DNA from: JAHBNG01 sp039028975
Lineage (GTDB): Bacteria; Chloroflexota; Anaerolineae; Caldilineales; Caldilineaceae
DNA length: 48,420 nt
Assembly: GCA_039028975.1 (NCBI GenBank)
Contig: JBCCHB010000133.1
Span: forward strand, 1-48,420
Direction of reading: 5' to 3'
Shown: piece by piece, positions 9,897-19,600 of the stretch
How positions within the stretch are numbered: the stretch's first letter is position 1
How the letters are laid out: every line of letters starts with the position of its first letter
Position numbers and translations under genes: made by a program
Notes under the pieces: model-generated
What the model was told of the DNA's origin: nothing
What the model saw: only the letters and a program-made list of their open reading frames with translations
Databases searched by the model: none

Positions 9897-10075
9897 CACG
9901 GGGCAGGACGGACACGAGGACGGTCGGAACTGTATTATTTGCGCCGAGACATAGTTGTTCCCGACCGCCCTCATGTCCCTACCGTCACCATTATCGTAGG
10001 GGCATGAGGTGGATGCCCCGTGAGATGGCCAAAATGGAGGCACTTTCTTCCATCTACCTCGTGTCCGTCCCCGTG
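9897..10075. mobile_element. MITE-like palindromic element between pglZ and brxL
   Basis: The 179-bp element is bounded by near-perfect inverted repeats: ACGGACACGAGG at 9908-9919 pairs exactly with CCTCGTGTCCGT at 10057-10068, and CACGGGG/CCCCGTG extend the ends with a short indel on the left. Inside are further hairpins, such as GGGGCAT/ATGCCCC at 9999-10019 and GGTCGG-AAC/GTTCCCGACC at 9923-9966. It has no plausible coding sequence and fills almost the whole pglZ-brxL gap. The family is not identified. Confidence 0.6.
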
Positions 10076-10089
10076 AGATCCACCCATTA

Positions 10090-12744
10090 CTAAAAATCAA
10101 AGTCGCTGGTGAAGGAGCGGCGCAGGGTGTAGCGGGCGCTTTTGTATTCGGTGTGGCGGCTTGTGCCGGCGACTGGCTCTTCTAGGGTCAGCAGGACCTC
10201 TTGGCCGTTGGCGGCTTCTGCGGCTTTGGTGAGCACAAATTGGACCCGCACTTCCCGCTCGCGTGATTCTGTGGAGGCGAGATCAAAGGTGAGCTGGTGC
10301 TGATCAGAGATGAGCTGGCCTTCTTGGGTGTATAGCCCGGCGCGCAGGAGCCGGGGCTGGATTTTGTCTGTGACTGGCTCGGTTTGGTAGAAGGCGATGG
10401 ATAGCTGGCCGGTACTGATGATGTTGTTGCCGCTGCTGATAATGTTAACCTCGACCTGGGTGATGTCGCTGTGGCGGCTTTTGTTGATCTGGACGATGGG
10501 GATGACGACCTCTTGGAGGGAGGCCCCACCGTGGACGTAGCGGCTGCCCGCGCCCCGCACCCGCAGCCGATTGATGGATTTGGGGATGAGCATCTCTAGA
10601 TCGCTTTGGATTCCCACGGCGGCCGCGGTAAAGTGCTTGAAGCTGCTGGTGGCCTTTAACCCCTGGCCCAACACGTAGCGACGGTTGGTGGATAGGATCT
10701 GCTGGCCGCTGGGCTTTTGGGCCGCGTATTCGCTCTCATCGATGCGGTTGTGCTGATAGATAAAGCCGTGATCCGCAGTGACCAGAAAGTTGGTGACGTT
10801 GGCCCCAACAGCTTTTTTGATCAGCTTGACCAACTCGTCCAGGGCTTGGTTGACGGCCTCGCAGGTGCGTTCTTCGGAATCGCGCTGGTCCCCGACCGCG
10901 TCGATGCGGTTGTGGTAGATGTAGACGACGTCGTGTTGGCTAAAGAGCGCGCGGCTTTCATCTCGTTTCATCTCAAGGAATTCTTCGGCCTGGAGCGCGT
11001 TGGTGGGGGCTTTGACCTGCTGGCTCAGAATTTTTTTGCGGTTCTCGGTGCCTTGGGGGCTTTGGCCGTCTAGGGTGATGGCCCCTTTGTCGTCGATTTC
11101 GATTCGGCTGTGGGGCAGCAGCGCGGCCATGCCTAGCTGGGTATAGCTGGGGAGCATGGTGAGGGCTGGCGCTACGCTGGCTTCGAAGCGATCTTCCTGG
11201 CGCATCCGTTGTGCTAGCTCTTGACCGATTTCGTAGCGCATGGCGTCGGATATGATCACAAAGACTTTTTTGTCGCGCTGGAGGAAGGGCAGAACCTGAT
11301 CGCGGTAGAAGTCCTGCTGGGCCTGGATGCCGGGGGCGCGCCAGTGGGTGGCTGCGTCTACAGATTGCTGCCAGCGGTCGTTGAGGGGCAGCAGGTAGCT
11401 GTTGCTGTAGCGGTTCTCGACTTCGTCTCGCAGCGGCCCCAGAAGGCTGACTTGGCCGGACTGGCTGTAGTGGTAGATGACGCCGCGGTAGAGCTGATCG
11501 AGCTTGTACCACTGCTGGCTATACTGTTCAATCCCCTCGGTGAGGGAAGTGATGTTGAGGGAAGTGATGTTGAGGGAGGTGATGGTGAGATCAACGCTGG
11601 CAAGTTGCTCTAGAAATCTGGCTCCGTGGGCAATGGTTTCGTATTCGTGATGGTAGTTCTGGTGCCAGTGACTTTGGCGACGCTCGCGGATGATTTGGGT
11701 GGTGGCTCCGGCAGTGATAACGCGGTTGGCCACATCTTGGACTAGCTCGGGCAGGATCTTGCGGTCGATCTGTTCGAAGATGTCCAGGTCGATGACATCT
11801 CGATAGGTGCAGGCTTCTAGGGCCTGCTGGATTTGAAGAATCTCGGCAAAGTCTGCGGAGAGGATTCTGAAGGCGGATTGGGTGTGGCGGTTATCCTTCC
11901 ACCGTTTGAGAAAGACGATGGCATCGGGATGCAGGGGCAGACTGGACTTGTCGACCGTACCCTCATTCTCCTTCACATTCACATTCACATAATCTTTCGC
12001 GCCCATTTGCCTGCCTTTCTGGTTACTCTCACCAAGGTCTAGCGCGGATTGGAAAGCGTTTTGGAAAAGGGTAAGGGCGAAGTCGCGCACTGTGGGTGTA
12101 ACTGTGGGTGTAGCTGTGGCAGTAGATTGCGCTGGATAACCATATTGACGAGAGACGCGCGCCCAAAGGAAGGGTTCGAGGCCAAATTGTTGGATGGTGC
12201 TGAACTTTGTTTCATTCGTTCCGGTTTCACTGCCTTCGGCGAGTTCGTTGAGAAGGGCTTCGAGGATGTAATCGAGCTGATCTTCAACTCCGGCGCAGAC
12301 CGCAACCATTTTGAGGCGCACGCCATCTACCGAGGCTTCTTTGGGGCGCAGCTTTTGGAGTCGGGCGCAGCGCTCTTCATCGCTGAAGAAGTCGCCATGA
12401 TCGGTGATGAGCGCTTCGTATTCGATGGGGCTGAGACCCAGTTCGGTAAGGCGCATGGTGAGCAGATCCGCGGAGAAGCGACCATAGGCCAGCTCGACGT
12501 CCAAGAGCCAGTTGTCTCGGAAGGCCGGTTCGGAGCCGTGGCGATAGAGCAGAAATTTCTGCCCTGCCTCCTGGCGCAAGATGCGGTATTTGAGGCCAAA
12601 CTCGTTGTTCTGAATTTCAAGCTTCTCAACACTCTCTAGAGCCAGGTTCTCAAATTCGGCGCGCTGCTCCTGCTTGGCATCGGTCCAGATAACGATGCGG
12701 TGACGGCTAAAGAGTTTGGTTAGGCTGGTTCGTATTTGGGACAT
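10090..12744 (-). CDS. pglZ: PglZ, BREX alkaline-phosphatase-superfamily protein
   Basis: This gene encodes an 884-residue PglZ-type core BREX protein. The start is set at ATG 12744 (MSQIRTSLTKLF), matching where PglZ proteins of type I BREX begin (short helix, then HRIVIWTDA); an upstream in-frame extension to 12843 is encoded by heptad repeats and looks spurious. The PglZ domain has the metal-site motif VFVIISDAMRYEIG (about residue 490) and VTADHGFIY (about 655). PglZ is required for BREX defence and interacts with other BREX components; its enzymatic role is unsettled. Three tandem-repeat tracts are inserted in frame (11542-11586, 11974-11990, 12089-12124), encoding TSLNITSLNI-type, VNVNV and TPTVTPT segments. 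No convincing Shine-Dalgarno sequence is visible. Confidence 0.93.
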   Translation of the reverse strand: MSQIRTSLTKLFSRHRIVIWTDAKQEQRAEFENLALESVEKLEIQNNEFGLKYRILRQEAGQKFLLYRHGSEPAFRDNWLLDVELAYGRFSADLLTMRLTELGLSPIEYEALITDHGDFFSDEERCARLQKLRPKEASVDGVRLKMVAVCAGVEDQLDYILEALLNELAEGSETGTNETKFSTIQQFGLEPFLWARVSRQYGYPAQSTATATPTVTPTVRDFALTLFQNAFQSALDLGESNQKGRQMGAKDYVNVNVKENEGTVDKSSLPLHPDAIVFLKRWKDNRHTQSAFRILSADFAEILQIQQALEACTYRDVIDLDIFEQIDRKILPELVQDVANRVITAGATTQIIRERRQSHWHQNYHHEYETIAHGARFLEQLASVDLTITSLNITSLNITSLTEGIEQYSQQWYKLDQLYRGVIYHYSQSGQVSLLGPLRDEVENRYSNSYLLPLNDRWQQSVDAATHWRAPGIQAQQDFYRDQVLPFLQRDKKVFVIISDAMRYEIGQELAQRMRQEDRFEASVAPALTMLPSYTQLGMAALLPHSRIEIDDKGAITLDGQSPQGTENRKKILSQQVKAPTNALQAEEFLEMKRDESRALFSQHDVVYIYHNRIDAVGDQRDSEERTCEAVNQALDELVKLIKKAVGANVTNFLVTADHGFIYQHNRIDESEYAAQKPSGQQILSTNRRYVLGQGLKATSSFKHFTAAAVGIQSDLEMLIPKSINRLRVRGAGSRYVHGGASLQEVVIPIVQINKSRHSDITQVEVNIISSGNNIISTGQLSIAFYQTEPVTDKIQPRLLRAGLYTQEGQLISDQHQLTFDLASTESREREVRVQFVLTKAAEAANGQEVLLTLEEPVAGTSRHTEYKSARYTLRRSFTSDFDF
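11542..11586 (-). repeat. In-frame 15-bp tandem repeat in pglZ (3 units)
   Basis: Forward-strand unit GAGGGAAGTGATGTT occurs twice exactly (11542-11556, 11557-11571) and once with changes (11572-11586). It encodes a repeated ITSLN peptide. A 15-bp unit keeps the frame if copies are gained or lost. Confidence 0.9.
11974..11990 (-). repeat. In-frame 6-bp tandem repeat in pglZ
   Basis: About 2.8 copies of CACATT on the forward strand encode VNVNV in PglZ. The tract is short but lies in a charged, poorly conserved-looking linker. Confidence 0.7.
12089..12124 (-). repeat. In-frame 12-bp tandem repeat in pglZ (3 units)
   Basis: Unit ACTGTGGGTGTA occurs at 12089-12100 and 12101-12112, with a degenerate third copy at 12113-12124. 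It encodes the threonine/proline/valine stretch TATPTVTPTV. Confidence 0.85.
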
Positions 12745-12750
12745 GGAAGA

Positions 12751-12891
12751 GTGATTCGTGGTGCGTGATTCGTGTACTGGTTTTGAAAATTGTTGGATTG
12801 GCTGGATATTGGTTTGCAGGTGAAAATATCGGACGCCCCTCATCTTGTCACCCCCTCATCCCATCATCTTTTCATCCTGTCATCCCATCAT
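12751..12891. repeat. Heptad and short direct repeats in the pglX-pglZ gap
   Basis: The gap holds three 7-bp units (GTGATTC, GTGGTGC, GTGATTC) at 12751-12771. It also holds two exact copies of CATCCCATCAT at 12857-12867 and 12881-12891; the latter covers the pglX stop codon. These resemble short tandem repeats scattered in filamentous bacteria. Confidence 0.65.
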
Positions 12892-15800
12892 TTGGACAGC
12901 CCTGGAACCTTCTTGAGCGCTGACCCCGCGTCGGTGGTGAATTTATTGTAATTGACCTTGACGCCGTCGTCCAGATAGATGGGGATCTGTTGAGTAGCCA
13001 GGGGATAGAGGATCTCATCTTCGTAGGTGGTGAGTTCGTCTAGAGTTTTGGCGAGCTTGGCGATCTCTTTGAGCGCGTTGGTCTTTTCGCGCTGGGTGGC
13101 GGTGGCCGAGATTTCGAGCTTTTGGAGATTGGTGCGGCGCGCGGTGAGCTTGGCGCGGAAGTCGCGCAGGTATTCGTTGAGCACAATGGAGATGGTGTCG
13201 GGACGGTAGCGGTGCATGTAGATGAGCGCGTTGAACGAGCCTTTGGGCGACGAGAAGAGCCAGTAGATGGGCCGCTTTTTGTAGCGCTTGATGTGGTCTC
13301 GGTAGAACTCTTTGAGAAAATAGGAACGGATATCTCGACCGAGCGCGGCTTCGATAAAGGCCAGGTTTTCGGCGTAGCTTTCGTCTCCAAAGGTGACGCG
13401 CAGAAAGTCGCGGAAGCGACCCACAATGTCATCTTCGAACCAGTCTCCGTCGAGAATGGGCAGAACGTTGTCCGCGTCGGGCATGAAGGTGGGGACTGGG
13501 GATTGGGGGCTGGGGATTGGGGATTCGGCTCCCGATTCCTGATCCCTAATCCCTGTTCCCTGATCCCTAACAATCCGCAGATAATCCTCCACGGTTTGGC
13601 CCTGGTTGGCGAGGATGAGGCCGGGCTTGTCCAAGGAGTAGCGGCCAAACATACAGCCGATCGCGTAGGAGATGAATTCGGCCATGGTGTCGGCCAGGAG
13701 GCGCTGCTCTAGTGCAGTGACCAGGGCAACGTCCGCGTCGGGCGCCATCTGCTGACCAATCTCGACGATCTTCTGTGCTGCGTTAGAAAACTTTTCGCTA
13801 AAGCTTGCCCACTGCTTTTCGTCCAGCACAAGTTTGCCGTAGCGATAGTGGGGGTTGCAGGTGAGGGTAATTTCGGCCAGTGGTACGTCGGGCGTTAGTT
13901 CGTCTTGGAGGCCGCAGGCTTCGATGAAAAGCCGATTGTTTTCAATTTCAACATTCCGCAACTCAGCGACTTTTTTCTTCCACTGTGAACGGCACACAAA
14001 ATATGTAGCTGAAATGTGATGCCTTGAGTATGAATCCTGGTCTAACAATGGGGTTCCTAAATAATCCCAAGAGGTTTCTGCAGCGTTCCAATCCGATGAA
14101 GAAATATCGACTGCCTTTTTAGTATTATTATGAATAATTGTATCTGTCGACCCTGTTAGCTGATATGGAATTTTTGCAACATCACCTGACTGAAAATTGA
14201 GCGACGGGTTAATTTCTGAGTACATCTTAGTGAAAATTTTCGAATTCATAAAGCTAAGTAATTGTTTGCAAGTAAATTCATCACCAAATACACTGCAGCC
14301 ACCATTATCAAAGATAAACCCTACACCAAATGAGCGAAGGCTAAACTTACTAGATGTAACCGTTGACCAAGTTAGTCCAGGTCGGAAGAAAAATTTTTCA
14401 TTAGCAATTACTGAATGAGGTATCTGTTTTATTTCTTGTCCATTATTTTGCCAGTTGACCAAATATTCATTGAGCCCATACCACTTGCGATATCCCCCAC
14501 CTTTATTGTAAGGAACCCACTTTTTATTGGCTAGATTGATCTCACTAGCGCTGCTAAAACCAATCGCCATTTTGAGCAGAGAAACCTCGGGCCAGAAACG
14601 TAAAAATTTGTCATTATTAGTGGTTGTGTTCCCTTTTCGGGGGGCTGCAATTTCGCCTATCGGCGTTCCGATCTCAAAAAGATATCTTACCTGTTCACTC
14701 ACCCAATACGCGAGTGGACTGCCAGGAATCTTCTGGAAATCGGCTTGGTTAACCCAAAAAACTTCATACCTACTTAACTTTTCGAGAAACACTTTCTCTT
14801 TGTTTGCTGACTGAGATACATCATTGAGATTTATATAACTTCCAGTTGGATCGTTTGGACTATTGCCGATAACAAATGCACAAGCCTGAGCAACTTTTGA
14901 ATTGAGTTCTGGAAAACTGTTATAGCCAATTTGAATCAGTGACTTTAGTGACCTATTGCTGACTATTTCATCACGCAGTTTTTCATATGATGACAAAAAC
15001 ATCCAACTTTGCATGGTGACCATTGCTGCCAAACCCGCACGTTTGGTTAGGTACAGCCCTTGCTCAATGAACATGGCAAAAAGATCGGATTTGCTATTGG
15101 AATAGTAATTCGTTGCAAAATTCTTTAGCTCATCATTTATCCCCTTTCCACCCATATATGGCGGGTTTGCCACCACTACGTGATATTTGCGCACCAGCGG
15201 GGCCAACTGCTCTAGCGCTGAGCACACGCGGTCGTTTACGCCGTGATCAAAGAGGGTCTCGCCTTGATCGATGCTCTGGCGCAGGTGCTCGATTTGGGGT
15301 GGCGTTAGCTGAGGCTGTAAGAGCGAGCCGATATTATCGATTTGGGCCATCAAGGCAAGATCGTGGCGCAGCGCATCCTGCATGGTCCCCGCCTTCGCGG
15401 GGATGGTGGTCAGGTCTGTGCCCAGGTCGGTAAACCAGTCAGCTTCCTTTAGCTCGGTTTCGCTCACCTCCATAGGGCGCAGTACTGTAATCATGGGCTG
15501 GACGGGGTTGCGCAAAAAACGGCGCTGTTTGGCGCGGGCCTTCATGGTGAGGGCAAAGGCGGCAATGGCCCCGGCACGCTCGTCTATCTCTATCCCAACC
15601 AGGTTGTGGGCCAAGATGTTGCCCGCAATTTCGGAAGGTGGGTAGCCCTCTTCGGCGTAGATTTCGTAGAGCAGATCAAAGGCGTAGACGAGCATGTGGC
15701 CCGAGCCACAGGCGGGGTCGCAGATGCTGAGTTCTTCGGGGGTAGAAACCTGGAGGAAATCGGTTTCGGGCTGCTCGGGCGCGATGTAGTAGTCCATCTG

Positions 15801-16589
15801 CTCGGCCAAAGGGGAATTGGGTCGGTTGAGCAGCCAGAGCCGTCCCAGCGAGTTTTCGACCAGGTAGCGCACGATCCAATTGGGGGTAAAGAGTTGGGTG
15901 GCCGCGGGAATGTTGGCTGCGCTGATTTTGACATTCTTTTTAAGCGCGGCAAAGACAGCATCTTTCTTTTCGGAGATATAAAATTGGTAGAGCCAGCCCA
16001 TCACTTCCACATCCTGGCAGAGATCGGGGGGCATGGCTTCGCGGGTGTAGGCCAAAATTGAGTTGCCCGAGAGCAAGTCGTCGGGCATGAGCAGTTCGGT
16101 GTAGTCATCGATGCGCTCAAAGAGGAAGGGCATGGCGTGGTGGTAGTGGTTGCAGGCAGCCACCAGCAGCAGGCGATAAGCTTCGCTCTGGGGATCTTGG
16201 CTAGGAGTGGCACCGTTGAGTAGCGCGGTCACCCGCTGCTGGATGGGGGCTGGCACCATCTCTTCATCCATGTGGCCCATCTTGGCATCGGCCAATATCT
16301 CGGGCTGAAACTGCCCCGCGGCTGGCGAGACCAGGCCAATGGTGGTGTAGTCATTCACATCCATAAAGCGCAGCGCGCAGAAGCGGTTAAACCACGTATA
16401 GGCGACCTGCTCTATTACCTGCTGGCTGGAGCGTTCGCGGATCTGCTTCTCTAGTTCCTGCATGGCGCTGGGGTTCTCGCGGCGGGGCGCGCTGTCGGGC
16501 GCAAGAACCAGGTGCAGCTTGGTGCCGATCTGCTCTTGGAGGCTGCTATGGGCGTGTTGGGCGAATTTTTCAAGGGGTTTTGTGTTCAT
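12888..16589 (-). CDS. pglX: PglX, BREX adenine-specific DNA methyltransferase
   Basis: This 1233-residue type I BREX methyltransferase methylates adenine in the host's asymmetric BREX motif, marking self DNA. ATG 16589 (MNTKPLEKF) is chosen over an upstream TTG. SAM-binding motif I DPACGSGH is at about 291-298 and catalytic motif IV NPPY at about 475-478. The C-terminus has the conserved PglX block VLPILDGDWFEDDIVGRF. Right after motif IV the DNA becomes clearly AT-rich (about 15140 down to 13960) and then returns to GC-rich; this part should carry target recognition. Two in-frame repeat insertions are present: a 27-codon heptad array at 13491-13571 and a small palindrome at 15387-15402. The start lies 27 bases after the brxC stop. 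Confidence 0.95.
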   Translation of the reverse strand: MNTKPLEKFAQHAHSSLQEQIGTKLHLVLAPDSAPRRENPSAMQELEKQIRERSSQQVIEQVAYTWFNRFCALRFMDVNDYTTIGLVSPAAGQFQPEILADAKMGHMDEEMVPAPIQQRVTALLNGATPSQDPQSEAYRLLLVAACNHYHHAMPFLFERIDDYTELLMPDDLLSGNSILAYTREAMPPDLCQDVEVMGWLYQFYISEKKDAVFAALKKNVKISAANIPAATQLFTPNWIVRYLVENSLGRLWLLNRPNSPLAEQMDYYIAPEQPETDFLQVSTPEELSICDPACGSGHMLVYAFDLLYEIYAEEGYPPSEIAGNILAHNLVGIEIDERAGAIAAFALTMKARAKQRRFLRNPVQPMITVLRPMEVSETELKEADWFTDLGTDLTTIPAKAGTMQDALRHDLALMAQIDNIGSLLQPQLTPPQIEHLRQSIDQGETLFDHGVNDRVCSALEQLAPLVRKYHVVVANPPYMGGKGINDELKNFATNYYSNSKSDLFAMFIEQGLYLTKRAGLAAMVTMQSWMFLSSYEKLRDEIVSNRSLKSLIQIGYNSFPELNSKVAQACAFVIGNSPNDPTGSYINLNDVSQSANKEKVFLEKLSRYEVFWVNQADFQKIPGSPLAYWVSEQVRYLFEIGTPIGEIAAPRKGNTTTNNDKFLRFWPEVSLLKMAIGFSSASEINLANKKWVPYNKGGGYRKWYGLNEYLVNWQNNGQEIKQIPHSVIANEKFFFRPGLTWSTVTSSKFSLRSFGVGFIFDNGGCSVFGDEFTCKQLLSFMNSKIFTKMYSEINPSLNFQSGDVAKIPYQLTGSTDTIIHNNTKKAVDISSSDWNAAETSWDYLGTPLLDQDSYSRHHISATYFVCRSQWKKKVAELRNVEIENNRLFIEACGLQDELTPDVPLAEITLTCNPHYRYGKLVLDEKQWASFSEKFSNAAQKIVEIGQQMAPDADVALVTALEQRLLADTMAEFISYAIGCMFGRYSLDKPGLILANQGQTVEDYLRIVRDQGTGIRDQESGAESPIPSPQSPVPTFMPDADNVLPILDGDWFEDDIVGRFRDFLRVTFGDESYAENLAFIEAALGRDIRSYFLKEFYRDHIKRYKKRPIYWLFSSPKGSFNALIYMHRYRPDTISIVLNEYLRDFRAKLTARRTNLQKLEISATATQREKTNALKEIAKLAKTLDELTTYEDEILYPLATQQIPIYLDDGVKVNYNKFTTDAGSALKKVPGLSK
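13491..13571 (-). repeat. 81-bp heptad-repeat array inserted in frame in pglX
   Basis: Five forward-strand heptads (GGGGACT, GGGGATT, GGGGGCT, GGGGATT, GGGGATT; 13491-13525) are followed after 18 bases by four heptads of roughly inverse type (CCCTAAT, CCCTGTT, CCCTGAT, CCCTAAC; 13544-13571). The two halves can pair imperfectly as a hairpin. The whole is exactly 27 codons and encodes a serine/proline/arginine stretch absent from the flanking conserved sequence. It resembles the short tandemly repeated repetitive sequences described in cyanobacteria. Confidence 0.85.
15387..15402. repeat. Short palindrome inserted in frame in pglX
   Basis: CCCCGC and GCGGGG are separated by CTTC, forming a perfect 6-bp-stem hairpin inside codons for TTIPAKAG. 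The CCCCGCnnnnGCGGGG core is a widespread intergenic palindromic repeat in bacteria; here it is translated. Confidence 0.6.
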
Positions 16590-16616
16590 AGTTGTTCTAT
16601 TAAATCCCAACTTTTA

Positions 16617-19600
16617 TTAAATACCGACGCGGATCCCGCTGCGAATCTCGGCCACCAGCGCCTCGCGCAGTGCGGCTAGATACTCGTCGATATCCTCCTC
16701 GTTGGCAAGCCAGGGTCGGTCGTAAGGGATCTCCAGCTCTCTCCAGGTGCGGTATGTGGGTGAAGCCTCCCGAATCACCGCTGATCCGTTGGGGGCGCGG
16801 CCGCTTTGGTCGGCTCTCTCTACATTAGCCGCGGCTGCAGAAGGCTCGGTTGGACTGGCGTTCGCTGGATCTGACCTGGCTGGTGGTGGCGTGGCCATGA
16901 CGGTCATTTCATGGAGGATTGCGGGATAGTCACGGTTATCGAAGTTGGGGATGGCTTGGCGCATCACCGCTATGAGCGACTCGTTGGCAAGGGTAGGGCG
17001 CTTGGCCTCAAAGGTTTGGTGCAGCTCGTCCTGCTGCTCCTGAGTGAGATCGGCAAATTCGCCGGTGGCGGTCATGCGGGTCCAGCGTTGCTCTATGGCA
17101 GCTTGGGCCTTTTGGCGCTCCTGATCGACCAGGGTCTTCACTTGGCTTTCCAACTCGTCCAGGAGGCTCTTGGCCTGGGTCATCTTGCTGCCGCGGTAAC
17201 AGGCTGGATCGTCAAGCAGTGTGGAAAGAGTGGCGCGTTGGCTCTCGGCATCATGATCCAGATAGGCAAAGTTGGATGCTTCCCTTTGGAGGAGAGTCCG
17301 GGCTTGGTCATAGATCTGGCGCTGGTTGCCATTCATAAAGTCGTGCAGGGGGTTGAGTAGATCCTCTTTAAAGTCGAGGAGTGCGTCTGCTTCTTTGCGT
17401 AAATCGGTCAGATAGTAGTCGTAGTTTTTGCGGGTGAGGGCTTGAAGCGTCTCTAGATGGGGCGTGAGCACGGCCAAGAAGGGATAGCTGTCGCTCTGCG
17501 CGTGATATTGGTGTAGCTTGTCAACCAGCTCTTGGAACTTCTGGCGCGTCTCTAGGCCCAGCGCTTTGGCATCGTTGGCCACGGGCGGGCCGTTGAAAAA
17601 ATCGCCATAGAAGCTTTTCAGGTTGCGCACCTGGGAGGCGGTAAAGTCGATCTGAGTATCTAGATTGAGGTGGGCAAAGCCGTTGGTGTTGCGCAGCGCG
17701 GCTTCCAGGGCACCATCTTCTAGCTGGTTGGAATCTTGATAGACCTCTAGCTTGCCCCTGGCCAGCAGCTTGGCCAAGATACACTGGATGGCAACTTGGC
17801 TCCAGCCGTAGGGCTTCTTTTCGAAGTGGCGCACTACGCTCAGCACGGTAATGCGCAACCCGCTATCCTGCTGCCCTTTAACGAAGAAGAGCATCTCCTG
17901 CTCGGCCTCGCCCATGGTGACCTCTTCGTCGTCAATCAGCATGGCCTCGGGCTTGAGGAGGGCGGCGATGTCGTTCTCTGTGTAGGCAATGCCGCGTAAC
18001 ATGCGCAGGTTGGTATGGGTGGCTTCAATCAGCTGATGGAATCCGGTAACTAGCCGCCCTTTGGGGTCAGTAATGTTAATGTCCAGCTCTTGGCCGCTAA
18101 TGATGAGGGAGGCTTTGCTAACCAGATCGGCCACAAGATCACGTAGGGTAGATTTGCGCTGCGCGTTCTGGGTCTGCTTCTCGGCCAGGATGCGCTGGAC
18201 GATGGGCTGCTGGCGTTGGGACATGTTCTGGCGGTAGTATTTTTCGGTCTGTTTGTAGATGGTTAGGTCGGTCACCAGCCGCGCGCTGGGGGGCAGAATC
18301 ACCATTAGCTCTGATCGACCCATGGATTGGGCGCGCAGGGTTGTCTCGTTACCAGCGTGCTCGTAGAGAGGGCTGATGACGTGGATGGCGAGTTCGTGGT
18401 CGCGGCCTTGGAGCGCGTCATCTAACTTGCGGGAGAAGCTGTAATCTTGGCCGGTCTCTTCGTGGCGGATGCGGTTGGCCTTGAGGATATCATCGAAGAT
18501 AAAGGCACCCAGCTCTTTGGCCACGTCATCCATGTCGATTTCGGTATTCTTGATCTCCTGCTCAACCACCTTTTCTTCATTGGTTAGGAAGGCATACTCT
18601 TCGTCGTTACGCTGGATGTAGATCTGCTGCTCTAGAAGGTCCAGGGCCTCTTGGATCTGGTTGTGGTAGGCGCGCATGTCTTCCTGGAAGCTGGGGAGCA
18701 TAAGCACGGCCAGGTTGCGGGGGGTGGCTTTGAATTCTTTAATGTACTTAACCAAGAAGAGCGCCTTGAGCAGCTTGATGGCAAAGGGGCTATCCAGATT
18801 GCGCTCGGCCGTGTTGATGGCGCTTTGGATCTGGGATTTGAGGGTGTTGCGCAGCCCCTCGAACATGAGATCAAAGGTGGCAAGCTGGCCGATTTTGTGG
18901 TCGGAGAGTGACTTGGCCACCAGTTGAAATACCTCTAACATGGAGCGTTCGCCCACAGAGCGGTGGCGCCCCTCAAAGGCGTTCTGCTGGGAGAGGCTCT
19001 GGATGGCGGATTGGAAGAGCACAAATTGGTAGGGAATAAAGGGGTAGCTCTGGACAAACTCTTCTTGATCGCGGAAGTTGCGGTAGCTTTGGCCGCCATC
19101 GGCAAAGTCGAAGAGAGTGCGAAAGCTGTTCTGCTCTTGGTTATAGAGCTGTTCCAGAAGCGCACGACCCTTCGTATTCTTTTTGAGCAACCTCATGCGG
19201 ATCACTTCGGCCACGTCTGCGCTGGTTAGCTTCAGGCGGTTGTTAAAGCGGGCCTGAATTTTAGAGAAGTCGTTACGCTGCTGGCGGCTCATTTCGCCCA
19301 GAACCGTGTCCATATCTTCCTGCGCAGTGACGATGACCCAAGCGCGACCGCGGCTCTTGGTGGCCAGGCTCTCGGCCACGGTCTGCAAGTTGGTCATCAG
19401 CTTGATGTTGTCGGCAATGTATTGGCCCACTTCATCTACAAAAAAGTTGAGGCGGAAGCCGGGTTGTTGGGCATCCATGCTCTCGATATAGCTGTTAACC
19501 TGCTCGGCAAAGTCTTCGATGGAGAGCTTGTAGTCTTCTCGGTACTTTTTGAGGATCTCTTTGGCCGTCTCCGGAGGCGCGTCGGTGGCCTGGGCATAGG

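Noticed and set aside
12745..12843. 33-codon N-terminal extension of PglZ
   Set aside because: It is encoded partly by heptad repeats and is not part of the family; the ATG at 12744 fits PglZ.
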